Made by a program: the position numbers and the translations under genes. From positions 15,575 to 79,574 of the forward strand of contig CAYJII010000003.1 of NCBI GenBank assembly GCA_964370225.1: a stretch of DNA of 64,000 bases. The letters run 5' to 3'. The notes below the pieces were generated by a model. That model was not told the origin of the DNA. It was given only the letters and a program-made list of their open reading frames with translations, and did no database searches. Position 1 is the stretch's first letter, and every line of letters begins with the position of its first letter. Source of the DNA: CAYJII01 sp964370225 (GTDB taxonomy: Bacteria; Bacillota; Clostridia; Oscillospirales; Ruminococcaceae). Positions 33,469 through 42,199 of the stretch are shown one piece after another.

Positions 33469-34953
33469 ATGAGTGAAAATAATGTCGTATCACAAAACGA
33501 GCTAACAACAGATTTATCAAAGAATATGGTGTTTTTGCGCGAAAAATTCGCAAATTCCTCCGACTTAAATGTTAGAGAAATTAAAATAAACTCAGTTGGT
33601 GTAAATATTATCGTAATTGAGGGTATGGTAAGCTTGCAAGTGCTTGGAAATTTAGTTTTCAAGCCACTGGTTTCTAAAGAATTTCCAAGTGACACCACAA
33701 ATGCAGACATATATAATTTCATTGAAGAAAAAACTATAATGGCAGTGGACCAAAAGAGTTTTTTCACCTTCGATGATATGTTTCGCTTTGCTATGAGCGG
33801 TTTTGTTATAATCCTTATAGATGGAATGAATAAGGGGATTGCATTAGGGGCACAGGGATTTAACTTCCGCTCTATCTCCGAGCCTTCGAGTGAAGCAAAT
33901 GAGCGCGGAGCGAAAGAAGGTTTTACCGAACCAATCAGGATTAACATGACAATGGTAAGACGCCGTATAAAATCTCCTCACTTAAAGTTTGATTTAATGA
34001 CTTTAGGTAGTGAGAGTAAAACTGATATTTGCCTAATGTATATGACAAATACAGTTTCTAAAAATCTTGTACGCGATGTAAAAGCTAAACTAAATAGCAT
34101 TGATTTAGACATCGTTCTCTCCACAGGATATCTTGCACCCTTTTTAGGTGGAAAGATAAAGTCCCTCTTCTCGGATGTAGGAATTACAGAGAGACCCGAT
34201 ACACTATGTGCAAAAATCATGGAGGGGCGGATAGCCATAATTGTTGACGGAACGCCATTTGTGCTGATTGTGCCATATCTATTCTCGGAAAATTTTCAAA
34301 GTATGGACGACTATTGCCACAAACCCTATTACGCTAGTTTTATCCGAATATTAAAGTATATCTCATTTGTTGTGAGTATACTTTTACCCGGTGGCTATGT
34401 TGCCATTTCCACATTCAACCCCGAGTTGTTTCCACATTCGCTGCTTTTTAACATAGTTTCTGCTCAAGAAGTTACGCCATTCCCTCTTGTAATAGAAGCG
34501 TTAATTATCCACTTTTTGTACGACATAATGCGTGAGGCTGGTTTAAGGTTGCCCAAGCCGGTAGGACATGCAGTCAGCATAGTAGGTGCATTAGTAATCG
34601 GTGACGCAGCCGTTACAGCAGGCTTAATCGGTTCCCCAATGGTGCTAGTAGTAGCAACAACAGCAATATCTTCGTTTGTTGTTCCAAACCTATATCAAGC
34701 AGTATCCTTTTTGCGTTTCATATTTATTATCCTCGGTGGCATTATGGGGATATATGGACTTGCTTTAGGTTCACTAGTATTGCTTGTAAATATTTGCGCA
34801 TTAGATAGTTTAGGGGTACCATATATGAGCCCGATTGCACCACTCACTTTTTTCTCCATGCGAGACACTTTTATAAGACGAAGTTTTAAAACGCTCAAAA
34901 AGAAAACGATAAACATAAAAGATTTAAACGGAGCAGATATCGAAAAAGAATAA
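33469..34953 (+). CDS. GerA-type spore germination receptor subunit A
   Basis: 494 residues. An N-terminal cytoplasmic domain (about 1-235, with RGAKEGFTEPIRINMTMVRRRI) is followed by about five membrane helices including LLPGGYVAIST, EALIIHFLYDIMREAGLRLPKPVG and SIVGALVIGDAAVTAGLIGSP, which are hallmarks of GerAA/SpoVAF. These receptors sit in the spore inner membrane and respond to germinants. TGGAG at 33457-33461 decides for ATG 33469. First gene of the A-B-C operon. SpoVAF is a possible alternative, but the following permease and GerC genes favour a GerA receptor. Confidence 0.92.
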   Translation: MSENNVVSQNELTTDLSKNMVFLREKFANSSDLNVREIKINSVGVNIIVIEGMVSLQVLGNLVFKPLVSKEFPSDTTNADIYNFIEEKTIMAVDQKSFFTFDDMFRFAMSGFVIILIDGMNKGIALGAQGFNFRSISEPSSEANERGAKEGFTEPIRINMTMVRRRIKSPHLKFDLMTLGSESKTDICLMYMTNTVSKNLVRDVKAKLNSIDLDIVLSTGYLAPFLGGKIKSLFSDVGITERPDTLCAKIMEGRIAIIVDGTPFVLIVPYLFSENFQSMDDYCHKPYYASFIRILKYISFVVSILLPGGYVAISTFNPELFPHSLLFNIVSAQEVTPFPLVIEALIIHFLYDIMREAGLRLPKPVGHAVSIVGALVIGDAAVTAGLIGSPMVLVVATTAISSFVVPNLYQAVSFLRFIFIILGGIMGIYGLALGSLVLLVNICALDSLGVPYMSPIAPLTFFSMRDTFIRRSFKTLKKKTINIKDLNGADIEKE

Positions 34954-34969
34954 GGAGGCTCAATTTTTC

Positions 34970-36046
34970 ATGGAGAAAAGTAAAATTTCAGCATATCAAG
35001 CGTTTTCACTACTATTTTTATGTCGCATGTTTGATGTTATCACCTACTCGCCCATCGCAAATAACAATACCGAAGGCACACTCTCACTTATCACTGGTGC
35101 AATTTCACTTTTTTGCACGGTGATTATTGCCATTCCTATCGTTGTATTTTATAGCAAGTACTCCACTAAAGACATGGATATAATCGACTCATTATCCGCC
35201 CACAATATGATTTTAGGGCAGGTGTGCTACTGGATATTTTTTATATCCATCACATTAACAATAACTTTTTCGGTGATATTGTTTAGCGACTTTTTGCTCA
35301 ACACAATAGAAAGCTTTTCAAAAACTTTCGTCATTATAACAATTTTAACCGCTACTATTTATGCAGCTAGCTTAAATATTGAGGGAATATCTAGAGCAAG
35401 CTCGATAATCATGCTGTTTTTCATCATATCCATCGCGCTGATAATCTTCGCTTGCATGGACGCGATTAACCCTGTCAATATCAAGCCTGTAATCGATATT
35501 TCAATTCACACGATACTACACTCTATCCTTGGCACTGTTACTCGAAACATTGAGCTTTTAGGGCTTATACTGCTATTCCCCAAAATTAAAAACAAATTTA
35601 AGAAAACAACTTTTTTATTTATTACAATCAGTGGTCTCGTAGGCTTATTGATTTGGTGGATTTCCGTACTAATACTAGGGGACTACATTTACACGCAAGT
35701 CTATCCGTTTTTGACAGTATCTTCAATACTCGAAATCGGCAACTCAATCCAAAGACTAGATGGACTATACTCAACAATTTGGATAGTAGTAGCATTTGTA
35801 AAAATCACATTTTATCTTGTGCTTCTCAAAAATCATTTTAATAAAATATTGCCTGTAAAGCATCAAAAACACACGATGTTTTTCGTATGTGCTACCATAG
35901 TCACGGCACTAGTAGCTTTTAGCACGCAAGCAGTGTTTAAAGATTTTTTGCATTACCCTTTATTTACAGGTATCCCTATTATAACATCAGTGTTTTTTAT
36001 ACCACTTATCGCAATAACTGTCTATAAATATAAGTCTAAAAATTAA
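34970..36046 (+). CDS. GerA-type germination receptor subunit B (permease-like)
   Basis: 358 residues with about ten membrane helices of the amino-acid permease type. The start KISAYQAFSLLFLCRMFD and the spacing of helices match the endospore germination permease family (GerAB/YndE). It binds the germinant in the inner membrane of the spore. AGGAGG precedes the ATG; it follows subunit A by 16 bases. Confidence 0.88.
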   Translation: MEKSKISAYQAFSLLFLCRMFDVITYSPIANNNTEGTLSLITGAISLFCTVIIAIPIVVFYSKYSTKDMDIIDSLSAHNMILGQVCYWIFFISITLTITFSVILFSDFLLNTIESFSKTFVIITILTATIYAASLNIEGISRASSIIMLFFIISIALIIFACMDAINPVNIKPVIDISIHTILHSILGTVTRNIELLGLILLFPKIKNKFKKTTFLFITISGLVGLLIWWISVLILGDYIYTQVYPFLTVSSILEIGNSIQRLDGLYSTIWIVVAFVKITFYLVLLKNHFNKILPVKHQKHTMFFVCATIVTALVAFSTQAVFKDFLHYPLFTGIPIITSVFFIPLIAITVYKYKSKN

Positions 36047-36060
36047 TTTGGAGAGATATC

Positions 36061-37248
36061 ATGAAATTTATTACCGGTATTATATTAGTTGCTGTGACAG
36101 TGTATGTGCTCACTGGTTCAAACATACCAAATCAGCTAAACGAAATTGCAGTAGTTCAGGCGATAGGAATTGACATGAGTGAGGATGAGTTTGAGATAAC
36201 CTTTCAGATTTATGCACCAAGTTCTGGAAAAGGTGAAATTGATTTAAGCAAAGACAATGCTAGTATTATTACTGCTAGTGGCAAAACAATATCGCAAGCG
36301 ATTAACAACGCCACCACCCTCCAGGGTAAAGAGTTATTCATCGGACATAATCGAATAATAATCATCTCAGAAGATGTTGCTATGTCAGGCATTGAGTCGA
36401 TATTTTCGTATTTTAACACTAACGACGATACAAGAGATAATGCGCAAGTATTGATGGTTCAAGGCAAAGCAAAAGATATTGTTTCGCTCAATATTAAGCA
36501 AGGGATTTTACCTGCTGAAACCATAGAGAAAACTGCAAAAAACAGCGAAGAAAACGGATATATTTTCGCTTCAACATACTATCTCCTCGCACAAAACATG
36601 TACCTTTACGATGGCTCTTCTGTCATGCCCATCATTGAGCTTATACAAAGCGAGGATGAAAGCGCTTCTAACCAATCAGATGCTTCTTCCTCTGGTGAGT
36701 CGAGTAGTGACGAGATAAACGATATCGCAAAGCTAAAAACTCAAACTACCGCTTTGTTTAAGGACTACAAATTCATAGGAGCTCTCGATAAAGATGACAG
36801 CAGGGGGCTAAGCTTTCTCAGCGATAATCTCGATAGTACCGTGCTCGTGGTAGAAGATGGCGAGTACATCGTTTCGCTTAATTTGTATGCTAGCAAAAGT
36901 ATAAGCAACATTAACATGGAGGATACTCCGACTTTTGAAGTTAATATTAGCGCTTCCACTTCAATTTCTGAAATAATTAAGCCAACGGGTGAGCAATTTG
37001 ACGAGGAGCATATTGTGCAAATCGAAAAGGCAGCAGAGGAAATCATAAAAAAAGAATGTGAAACCGCATTTACTCATGTGATAAATGAGCATAAAGCTGA
37101 TGTTCTTTATATTTCAAATTTACTTTTAAAGGCTGATAAGGATGAATATATCGCATATGAAGGAAATTTTGATGATTTTATGGCAAAACTAAATATTGAC
37201 GTTAATGTTAATGTTGAGATCGACAAATTGGGACTACAAATCCCCTAG
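36061..37248 (+). CDS. Ger(x)C family germination protein without a lipobox cysteine
   Basis: 395 residues. The N-terminal region LNEIAVVQAIGIDMSEDEFEITFQIYAPS and the RIIIISEDVA segment match GerC proteins, followed by a Ser/Glu-rich linker (about 205-220) and the C-terminal domain (ADVLYISNLL). Normal members are lipoproteins with L-S/T-G-C-W at the end of the signal. Here the sequence is LTGSNIP: Ser20 (codon 36118-36120) replaces the lipidated Cys and the Trp is absent. The protein may stay anchored by its uncleaved signal helix or be released. Third gene of the operon, ending at the terminator 37271-37310. Confidence 0.85.
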   Translation: MKFITGIILVAVTVYVLTGSNIPNQLNEIAVVQAIGIDMSEDEFEITFQIYAPSSGKGEIDLSKDNASIITASGKTISQAINNATTLQGKELFIGHNRIIIISEDVAMSGIESIFSYFNTNDDTRDNAQVLMVQGKAKDIVSLNIKQGILPAETIEKTAKNSEENGYIFASTYYLLAQNMYLYDGSSVMPIIELIQSEDESASNQSDASSSGESSSDEINDIAKLKTQTTALFKDYKFIGALDKDDSRGLSFLSDNLDSTVLVVEDGEYIVSLNLYASKSISNINMEDTPTFEVNISASTSISEIIKPTGEQFDEEHIVQIEKAAEEIIKKECETAFTHVINEHKADVLYISNLLLKADKDEYIAYEGNFDDFMAKLNIDVNVNVEIDKLGLQIP

Positions 37249-37270
37249 TATAAATAAAAATTTGCGCAAA

Positions 37271-37310
37271 AAAAGAATTATTAAAGACGAATGTCTTTAA
37301 TAATTCTTTT
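37271..37310. terminator. Terminator shared by the ger operon and rpmB
   Basis: AAAAGAATTATTAAAGAC and GTCTTTAATAATTCTTTT form an 18-bp perfect stem around GAAT; lies between convergent genes. Confidence 0.9.
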
Positions 37311-37333
37311 TACGTTTATAATTTAAACTCAAA

Positions 37334-37522
37334 TTATACTGCACGAGTTACTTTGTCTGAACGCAAGCAACGAGTACAAGCGTATACACGGCAAGGTTTA
37401 CCGTCAACTATAGCTCTTACACGTTTTACATTAGGTTTCCATGTTCTATTAGAACGTCTATGTGAGTGAGAAACCTTTATACCAAAAGTAACGCCTTTTC
37501 CGCAGATATCACATTTTGCCAT
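37334..37522 (-). CDS. rpmB: 50S ribosomal protein L28
   Basis: 62 residues from MAKCDICGKG to the C-terminal KVTRAV. It holds two CxxC pairs (CDIC and CTRC), the zinc-binding C+ form of L28. SHSHRRSNRTWKPNV is the family core. The ATG at 37522 has GGAGG 8 bases upstream; the GTG at 37531 is in that RBS. Monocistronic. Confidence 0.95.
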   Translation of the reverse strand: MAKCDICGKGVTFGIKVSHSHRRSNRTWKPNVKRVRAIVDGKPCRVYACTRCLRSDKVTRAV

Positions 37523-37711
37523 ACTCTGCACCTCCTACCTGCTACTTATCTTTATCGAAATTGCATGAACAATATTATTCACCATAACACCGATAACGTC
37601 TTTTCTTTGACTAACGTTATAATCTTAGCAGAAAAAAGACAAAAAATCAAGTATTTTTTTAAAAAAAATTTATTTTTTTATTTATACATATAAAAATAAC
37701 ATTTTGGCTAC

Positions 37712-37740
37712 TTGTTTTTTTACAAAAAAAATTATATAAT
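37712..37740 (+). promoter_or_regulatory. Promoter of the M50-scpAB operon
   Basis: TTGTTT (37712-37717), 17-base spacer, TATAAT (37735-37740). The rest of 37532-37827 is AT-rich and shows no gene. Confidence 0.55.
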
Positions 37741-37827
37741 AGATATGGTATGTAAAATGATTTTTACATTTTACAAGCACAGTATTATCTTGTCATTTCA
37801 TATGACAGAACGGAGAAAATAATTAGT

Positions 37828-38472
37828 ATGGATTTCTTTTCAATTTTTATTAGAGCTATTGTAGTTTTAACTGCACTTCCTATTCATGAATTTGCACATG
37901 GCTATATAGCGTATAAATTAGGCGACCCCACTGCAAAATATCAAGGTCGACTGGACCTAAACCCATTAAAGCATCTTGACCCCATTGGTACTATCATGAT
38001 TTTATTTACGGGGTTTGGTTTTGCAAAGCCTGTTCCTGTTAACCCTAGATACTTTAAAAACCGCAAACTCGGTATGGCACTCACAGCATTAGCTGGTCCT
38101 GTTGCAAACATTCTACTTGCAGCTGCCATCCTAATCCTATCAAAAATAATTTTTGGTTTTATTCCAATTACTTCAACTTTTTGGTACTTACTAAACCTCG
38201 CTTTCCAAATTATGATATTAACTAATATCCAGCTTGCTGTATTTAATTTGTTACCAATCCCTCCTCTTGATGGTTCAAAAATTCTTGGATACTTTTTAAG
38301 CGATAGAATAAACTACATGATGTATCAATACCAACATGTGTTATCAATTGCTCTATTAGTGCTACTTTTAACTGGCGTGCTATCCACCCCACTATCTCTA
38401 ATTACTCAACTAATTTACAGCGTGCTAAATTTCGCCACAGGATTTATCGATATCATCACTGCTATTATATAG
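37828..38472 (+). CDS. Site-2 protease family (M50) membrane protein
   Basis: 214 residues with about five membrane helices. The zinc motif is HEFAH (in LPIHEFAHGYIAYKLGDPTAK), and the third ligand lies in NLLPIPPLDGSKIL. This is the short YwhC-type group without a PDZ domain, widespread in Firmicutes. Substrate unknown. It stands directly in front of scpA-scpB (12 bases), the arrangement seen in many Clostridia. Confidence 0.9.
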   Translation: MDFFSIFIRAIVVLTALPIHEFAHGYIAYKLGDPTAKYQGRLDLNPLKHLDPIGTIMILFTGFGFAKPVPVNPRYFKNRKLGMALTALAGPVANILLAAAILILSKIIFGFIPITSTFWYLLNLAFQIMILTNIQLAVFNLLPIPPLDGSKILGYFLSDRINYMMYQYQHVLSIALLVLLLTGVLSTPLSLITQLIYSVLNFATGFIDIITAII

Positions 38473-38483
38473 GAAGGTATTAA

Positions 38484-39209
38484 GTGGACAGACCTGAATT
38501 TAAAACAGAAGTTTTCGAAGGGCCATTGGATGCCCTCTTGTTTCTAATTTCAAAGCACAAACTTAATATACACGACATCTCGATATCCGCTCTTTTAGAG
38601 CAGTACCTTGAATATATCGAGCAGTTAAAACTCGACAATTTAGAGGTTAGTAGCGAGTTTTTAGCAATGGCAGCTCATTTAGTTTATATTAAAACTGTTT
38701 CGTTACTGCCAAAGCACGAAAAAGCAGAAGAACTCAAAAAGGAGCTTGAAGGTAGACTGCTTGAACTTCAAGCATGTAAAGATGTCGCATCCAAACTAGC
38801 AGCACGATATATCGGCGACTCGCTTTTTGTAAGGCAACCCACCCCAATAGAAGTGGACAAGCAATACGATAATCAGCACGATGCTATCCTACTTGTAGAG
38901 GGATATCTGACTGCATTGGGCAAGGCTAAGCGAAATCTGCCACCTAAGCAATCAGTCTTTTCCTCGATAGTAACTAAACGCATGGTTAGTGTTACTAGTA
39001 AAATTATCTTTGTACTAAAAAAGCTATATAAAGAGGGGCACGCCCCGTATAACGACTTTTTTGTGGGCGCAGACCGAAGTGAGCTTGTCGCTACATTTTT
39101 AGCAGTGTTAGAGCTTACAAAATCGAAGCGTATAACTATGAGCGAAGATAACCAAACTATATATTTTAACAAAACACCTAGACACAAAGAGGTAAGAGAT
39201 GGAGTATAA
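38484..39209 (+). CDS. scpA: Segregation and condensation protein A
   Basis: Kleisin subunit of the SMC-ScpAB complex, which organises and segregates the chromosome. The N-terminus (FKTEVFEGPLDALLFLISKHKLNIHDISI) binds the SMC neck, and the C-terminal winged helix (RSELVATFLAVLELTKSKRI) binds the SMC head. 241 residues. GTG start with AGGAAGG upstream. It overlaps scpB by 11 bases. Confidence 0.95.
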   Translation: MDRPEFKTEVFEGPLDALLFLISKHKLNIHDISISALLEQYLEYIEQLKLDNLEVSSEFLAMAAHLVYIKTVSLLPKHEKAEELKKELEGRLLELQACKDVASKLAARYIGDSLFVRQPTPIEVDKQYDNQHDAILLVEGYLTALGKAKRNLPPKQSVFSSIVTKRMVSVTSKIIFVLKKLYKEGHAPYNDFFVGADRSELVATFLAVLELTKSKRITMSEDNQTIYFNKTPRHKEVRDGV

Positions 39210-39756
39210 AAAGTACTATGCTATTATTGAAGCTCTACTGTTCGCTTCGGGCGAGCCTTTAGCTTTAGGAATAATAGCTCAAACATTATCTATTGATAAA
39301 ACTGCTACGAGAAATATAATTGACGAAATGATTAATGAGTATAAAAGCTCATCTAGGGGAATAATGATAATTGAGCTTGGTGAAACTTACCAGATGTGCA
39401 CGAAAGCTGAGCATGAAAATTACATTAAAACTGCACTCGCTATTAAAAAGAACACTCCCCTATCCCAAGCGGCTATGGAAACTTTGGCAATCGCAGCGTA
39501 TAATCAACCTGTAACTAAAAGTTTTATTGAGCAAGTACGTGGTGTAGACAGCTCTAGCATTGTCAATTCACTAGTTGAAAAGGGGCTTTTAGAGGAAGCA
39601 TACAGGCTTGATGTGCCCGGTCGCCCCATTGCCTATAAAACCACAAATAATTTCCTAAGGGCATTTAAATTAAGCTCAATTGATGCTTTGCCCCCTATCC
39701 CCGATGATAGTGGACAAGTTACCTTAGAGGAAGTTGTCGGGAACAATAAAGACTAA
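39199..39756 (+). CDS. scpB: Segregation and condensation protein B
   Basis: 185 residues; two winged-helix domains that bridge ScpA as a dimer. IIEALLFASGEPLALGIIAQTL and QAAMETLAIAAYNQPVTKSFIEQVRGVDSS, then GLLEEAYRLDVPGRPIAYKTT, are the family signatures. Translation probably couples to scpA. Confidence 0.95.
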   Translation: MEYKKYYAIIEALLFASGEPLALGIIAQTLSIDKTATRNIIDEMINEYKSSSRGIMIIELGETYQMCTKAEHENYIKTALAIKKNTPLSQAAMETLAIAAYNQPVTKSFIEQVRGVDSSSIVNSLVEKGLLEEAYRLDVPGRPIAYKTTNNFLRAFKLSSIDALPPIPDDSGQVTLEEVVGNNKD

Positions 39757-39774
39757 TTTTAACGGAGGTGTGTG

Positions 39775-40485
39775 ATGACAGGATTAATAATATTTTTATG
39801 CATAATATTATTTTTCGTTATACTGTTTATTTCAAGCATCACCCTCTATGTGAATTATTCTGAAGATTTATCGATAAAGCTTGGTTTTTGGGGCATTAAG
39901 TTTTTAGATTTACTCAAAGATGATGACGAGGAAGAAAAACCAAAAAAAGAAAAAAAGCCTAAAATCAAGAGAAAAAAGAAAACTAAGTCGAAAAAAAAAT
40001 CAGAACTTACGCCTGCTCACACCGAGGAAAAAAATAAAAGTTCTGATAGCACAAATAAAACTGACACTCCCTCAAAGTCAGATGATAGAAAAAAATCAGA
40101 TGGGAAAAGCAAATTTTCCGACACAGTTACCTTAGCTTTAGAAATAGCAAAGGAAACTTTCCCCAAAATAAAGAACATCCTTTTAAACATCAGAATAACC
40201 GCACTTAATCTTGACATGAGAGTGGGCTCAGAAGATGCACACAGCACCGCATTAAATTATTCTTACTGCTCGATGGCTGTATACCAGGCAATTGCACTGC
40301 TTAAAACGCAAATAGTAGTAAAAATTAAGCGTATAAATATTACACCTGATTTCACTGTTAGTGAAGTTAAGACAAACGTCAGTTTTAAGCTAAAAATAAG
40401 ACTATATGTTATTATATTTAGCTTTGTGGGTATAATTATAGATATATTAAAAAATAAAGAAATTATGAAAAGGTGGAGAAAATAA
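39775..40485 (+). CDS. DUF2953 domain protein
   Basis: 236 residues. One N-terminal helix (about 3-22), a very Lys/Glu/Ser-rich disordered stretch (about 50-115), a DUF2953-like domain (LNLDMRVGSEDAHSTALNYSYCSM), and a C-terminal hydrophobic segment. It sits between scpB and ytfJ as in many spore-formers; function unknown, likely membrane-associated. ATG 39775 follows GGAGGTG. The TAA overlaps the next ATG (TAATG). Confidence 0.8.
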   Translation: MTGLIIFLCIILFFVILFISSITLYVNYSEDLSIKLGFWGIKFLDLLKDDDEEEKPKKEKKPKIKRKKKTKSKKKSELTPAHTEEKNKSSDSTNKTDTPSKSDDRKKSDGKSKFSDTVTLALEIAKETFPKIKNILLNIRITALNLDMRVGSEDAHSTALNYSYCSMAVYQAIALLKTQIVVKIKRINITPDFTVSEVKTNVSFKLKIRLYVIIFSFVGIIIDILKNKEIMKRWRK

Positions 40486-40904
40486 TGAGTGAACAACATC
40501 CTATCCAAGGGCTAATGGGTACTGCAATGCAAAAAATCAAAGAGATGGTTGACGTCAACACTATAATCGGCGAGCCAATCACTACTCCTGATGGCACTGT
40601 GATTATCCCAGTTTCAAAAGTTAGTTTTGGCTTTGCTTCTGGCGGTTCGGATTTGCCCTCAAAGCAACCTAAAGATTTGTTTGGCGGTGGCAGTGGTGCA
40701 GGCATCACAATCCAGCCTCTTGCTTTCCTAGTAGTATCAAACGGCAACGTTAAATTAATGCAGATGGAAACTAGCAATAATACTGCTGATAAAGTAGTAA
40801 ACATCGTTCCAGGTGTGCTGGAAAAAATATCAGAACTATTTAATAAAGATGGCGCAAGAGAAAATGCTCAACCAGAAAAAAGCGAAACAACTCAAGCAGA
40901 ATAA
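40485..40904 (+). CDS. ytfJ: Sporulation protein YtfJ (GerW family)
   Basis: 139 residues. TIIGEPITTPDGTVIIPVSKVSFGFASGG and a Gly-rich GGGSGAGITIQPLAFLVV define GerW/YtfJ, made in the forespore in B. subtilis and needed for proper germination. ATG 40485 overlaps the DUF2953 stop and has GGTGGAG upstream; the GTG at 40473 is the RBS itself. Confidence 0.92.
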   Translation: MSEQHPIQGLMGTAMQKIKEMVDVNTIIGEPITTPDGTVIIPVSKVSFGFASGGSDLPSKQPKDLFGGGSGAGITIQPLAFLVVSNGNVKLMQMETSNNTADKVVNIVPGVLEKISELFNKDGARENAQPEKSETTQAE

Positions 40905-40927
40905 CGCAATATATTTTCTATGTATTA

Positions 40928-40971
40928 TACCACCTGCCTAAAGCATATAATTTTTAAAAGGGCAGGTGGTA
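40928..40971 (+). promoter_or_regulatory. Hairpin covering the ribosome binding site of the dacF-like gene
   Basis: TACCACCTGCC (40928-40938) pairs perfectly with GGCAGGTGGTA (40961-40971), which contains the GGTGG used as RBS for the TTG start at 40975. No U tract follows, so it is not a standard terminator. It would lower translation unless opened. Confidence 0.6.
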
Positions 40972-40974
40972 AAT

Positions 40975-42123
40975 TTGAGTAAAAAATATAAATTTCTGAT
41001 TATGCTGATAACTGCATCTGTGCTGACCCAACTTATTTTGCCTAGCACCGTACTCGCACAAGAAGATTTGGGGATATCAGCACAAGCATACGTATTAATC
41101 GAGGCAAAAAGCGGTACTGTTATCGCCGCTAGCAATGAACATGAGCAGCTCGCAATGGCAAGCACTACCAAAATAATGACGGCATTGCTTACTTTGGAGC
41201 AAGATAATCAAGACGCATATTTCACTGTCGACAATGACGCAATTTTAGTTGAAGGCTCATCTATGGGTCTGCTTGCTGACGACCAAGTATCCTTTAGCAC
41301 ATTAGCAGTGGGAATGCTGCTAGCTTCTGGAAACGATGCTGCAAATGTAGCAGCTACTGAAATCGGTGGGGATATCGATAATTTTGTCGATATAATGAAT
41401 GAGCGAGCAAGCGAAATAGGAATGAGCAATACCAATTTTGTCAATCCCAGTGGGCTATATGATGAAGAGCATTACTCAAGCGCATACGACATGGCAATGC
41501 TTACGAGAGTAGCGCTGGATAACCGTGATTTTAAAGAAATATGTTCTAGCGAAAAAATGACGATTGAATACGGCAATCCACCTTACACGCGCACTCTTTC
41601 TAACCATAATAAGATGCTTAGCATGTACGAAGGTGCAATTGGTGTAAAAACTGGATTCACGAAGCTTGCGGGGCGCTGTTTAGTCAGTGCAGCTGAGCGC
41701 GATGGCGTCACATTAATCTGCGTGACATTAAATGCGCCGAATGACTGGAACGACCACACTAGACTGCTTGATTATGGTTTTGCTGGTGTGAAAAAAGTCG
41801 ATGTTTCAAGCATTTTCCCACAAATTGAAATTGACGTTGTTGGCGGAAGTAATGAAAAGGTAAGTGTGCTTTCATCCGACGACTCGCAAATTATTTTGTT
41901 AAACGAACAAGACCCAAGCCAAATTACTACGAAGATTATCTGTGATAATTTTATTTACGCACCGATATCTTCAAATCAAAAACTTGGAATTGTTGAGTAT
42001 TATATAGCAGATTCACTAGTATTCACAAGCGATTTGGTCGCGAGTGAGAGTATATCATATTACGAAATTCCACAGGAAGAAATCAGCTTTTTTGCAAAGC
42101 TTTATAATATGATATTTGGCTAA
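40975..42123 (+). CDS. D-alanyl-D-alanine carboxypeptidase (S11, DacF-like)
   Basis: About 382 residues. A signal peptide (KKYKFLIMLITASVLTQLILPSTVLA) is followed by a penicillin-binding transpeptidase fold with S-x-x-K (STTK), S-x-N (SGN in LLASGNDAANV) and K-T-G (GVKTGFT). It trims the terminal D-Ala of peptidoglycan pentapeptides outside the membrane. Next to ytfJ and scpAB this position is typical of DacF, involved in spore cortex cross-linking. The start is TTG 40975 with a GGCAGGTGG RBS; GTG 40966 is part of it. A C-terminal amphipathic helix (SFFAKLYNMIFG) may bind the membrane. Confidence 0.9.
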   Translation: MSKKYKFLIMLITASVLTQLILPSTVLAQEDLGISAQAYVLIEAKSGTVIAASNEHEQLAMASTTKIMTALLTLEQDNQDAYFTVDNDAILVEGSSMGLLADDQVSFSTLAVGMLLASGNDAANVAATEIGGDIDNFVDIMNERASEIGMSNTNFVNPSGLYDEEHYSSAYDMAMLTRVALDNRDFKEICSSEKMTIEYGNPPYTRTLSNHNKMLSMYEGAIGVKTGFTKLAGRCLVSAAERDGVTLICVTLNAPNDWNDHTRLLDYGFAGVKKVDVSSIFPQIEIDVVGGSNEKVSVLSSDDSQIILLNEQDPSQITTKIICDNFIYAPISSNQKLGIVEYYIADSLVFTSDLVASESISYYEIPQEEISFFAKLYNMIFG

Positions 42124-42199
42124 AGCTTACCTAAGCTTGCCATAATAAACGCAAATCAATAACCACTGGTTATTAAGGCATAAAGAAACGGAGTTTAAA

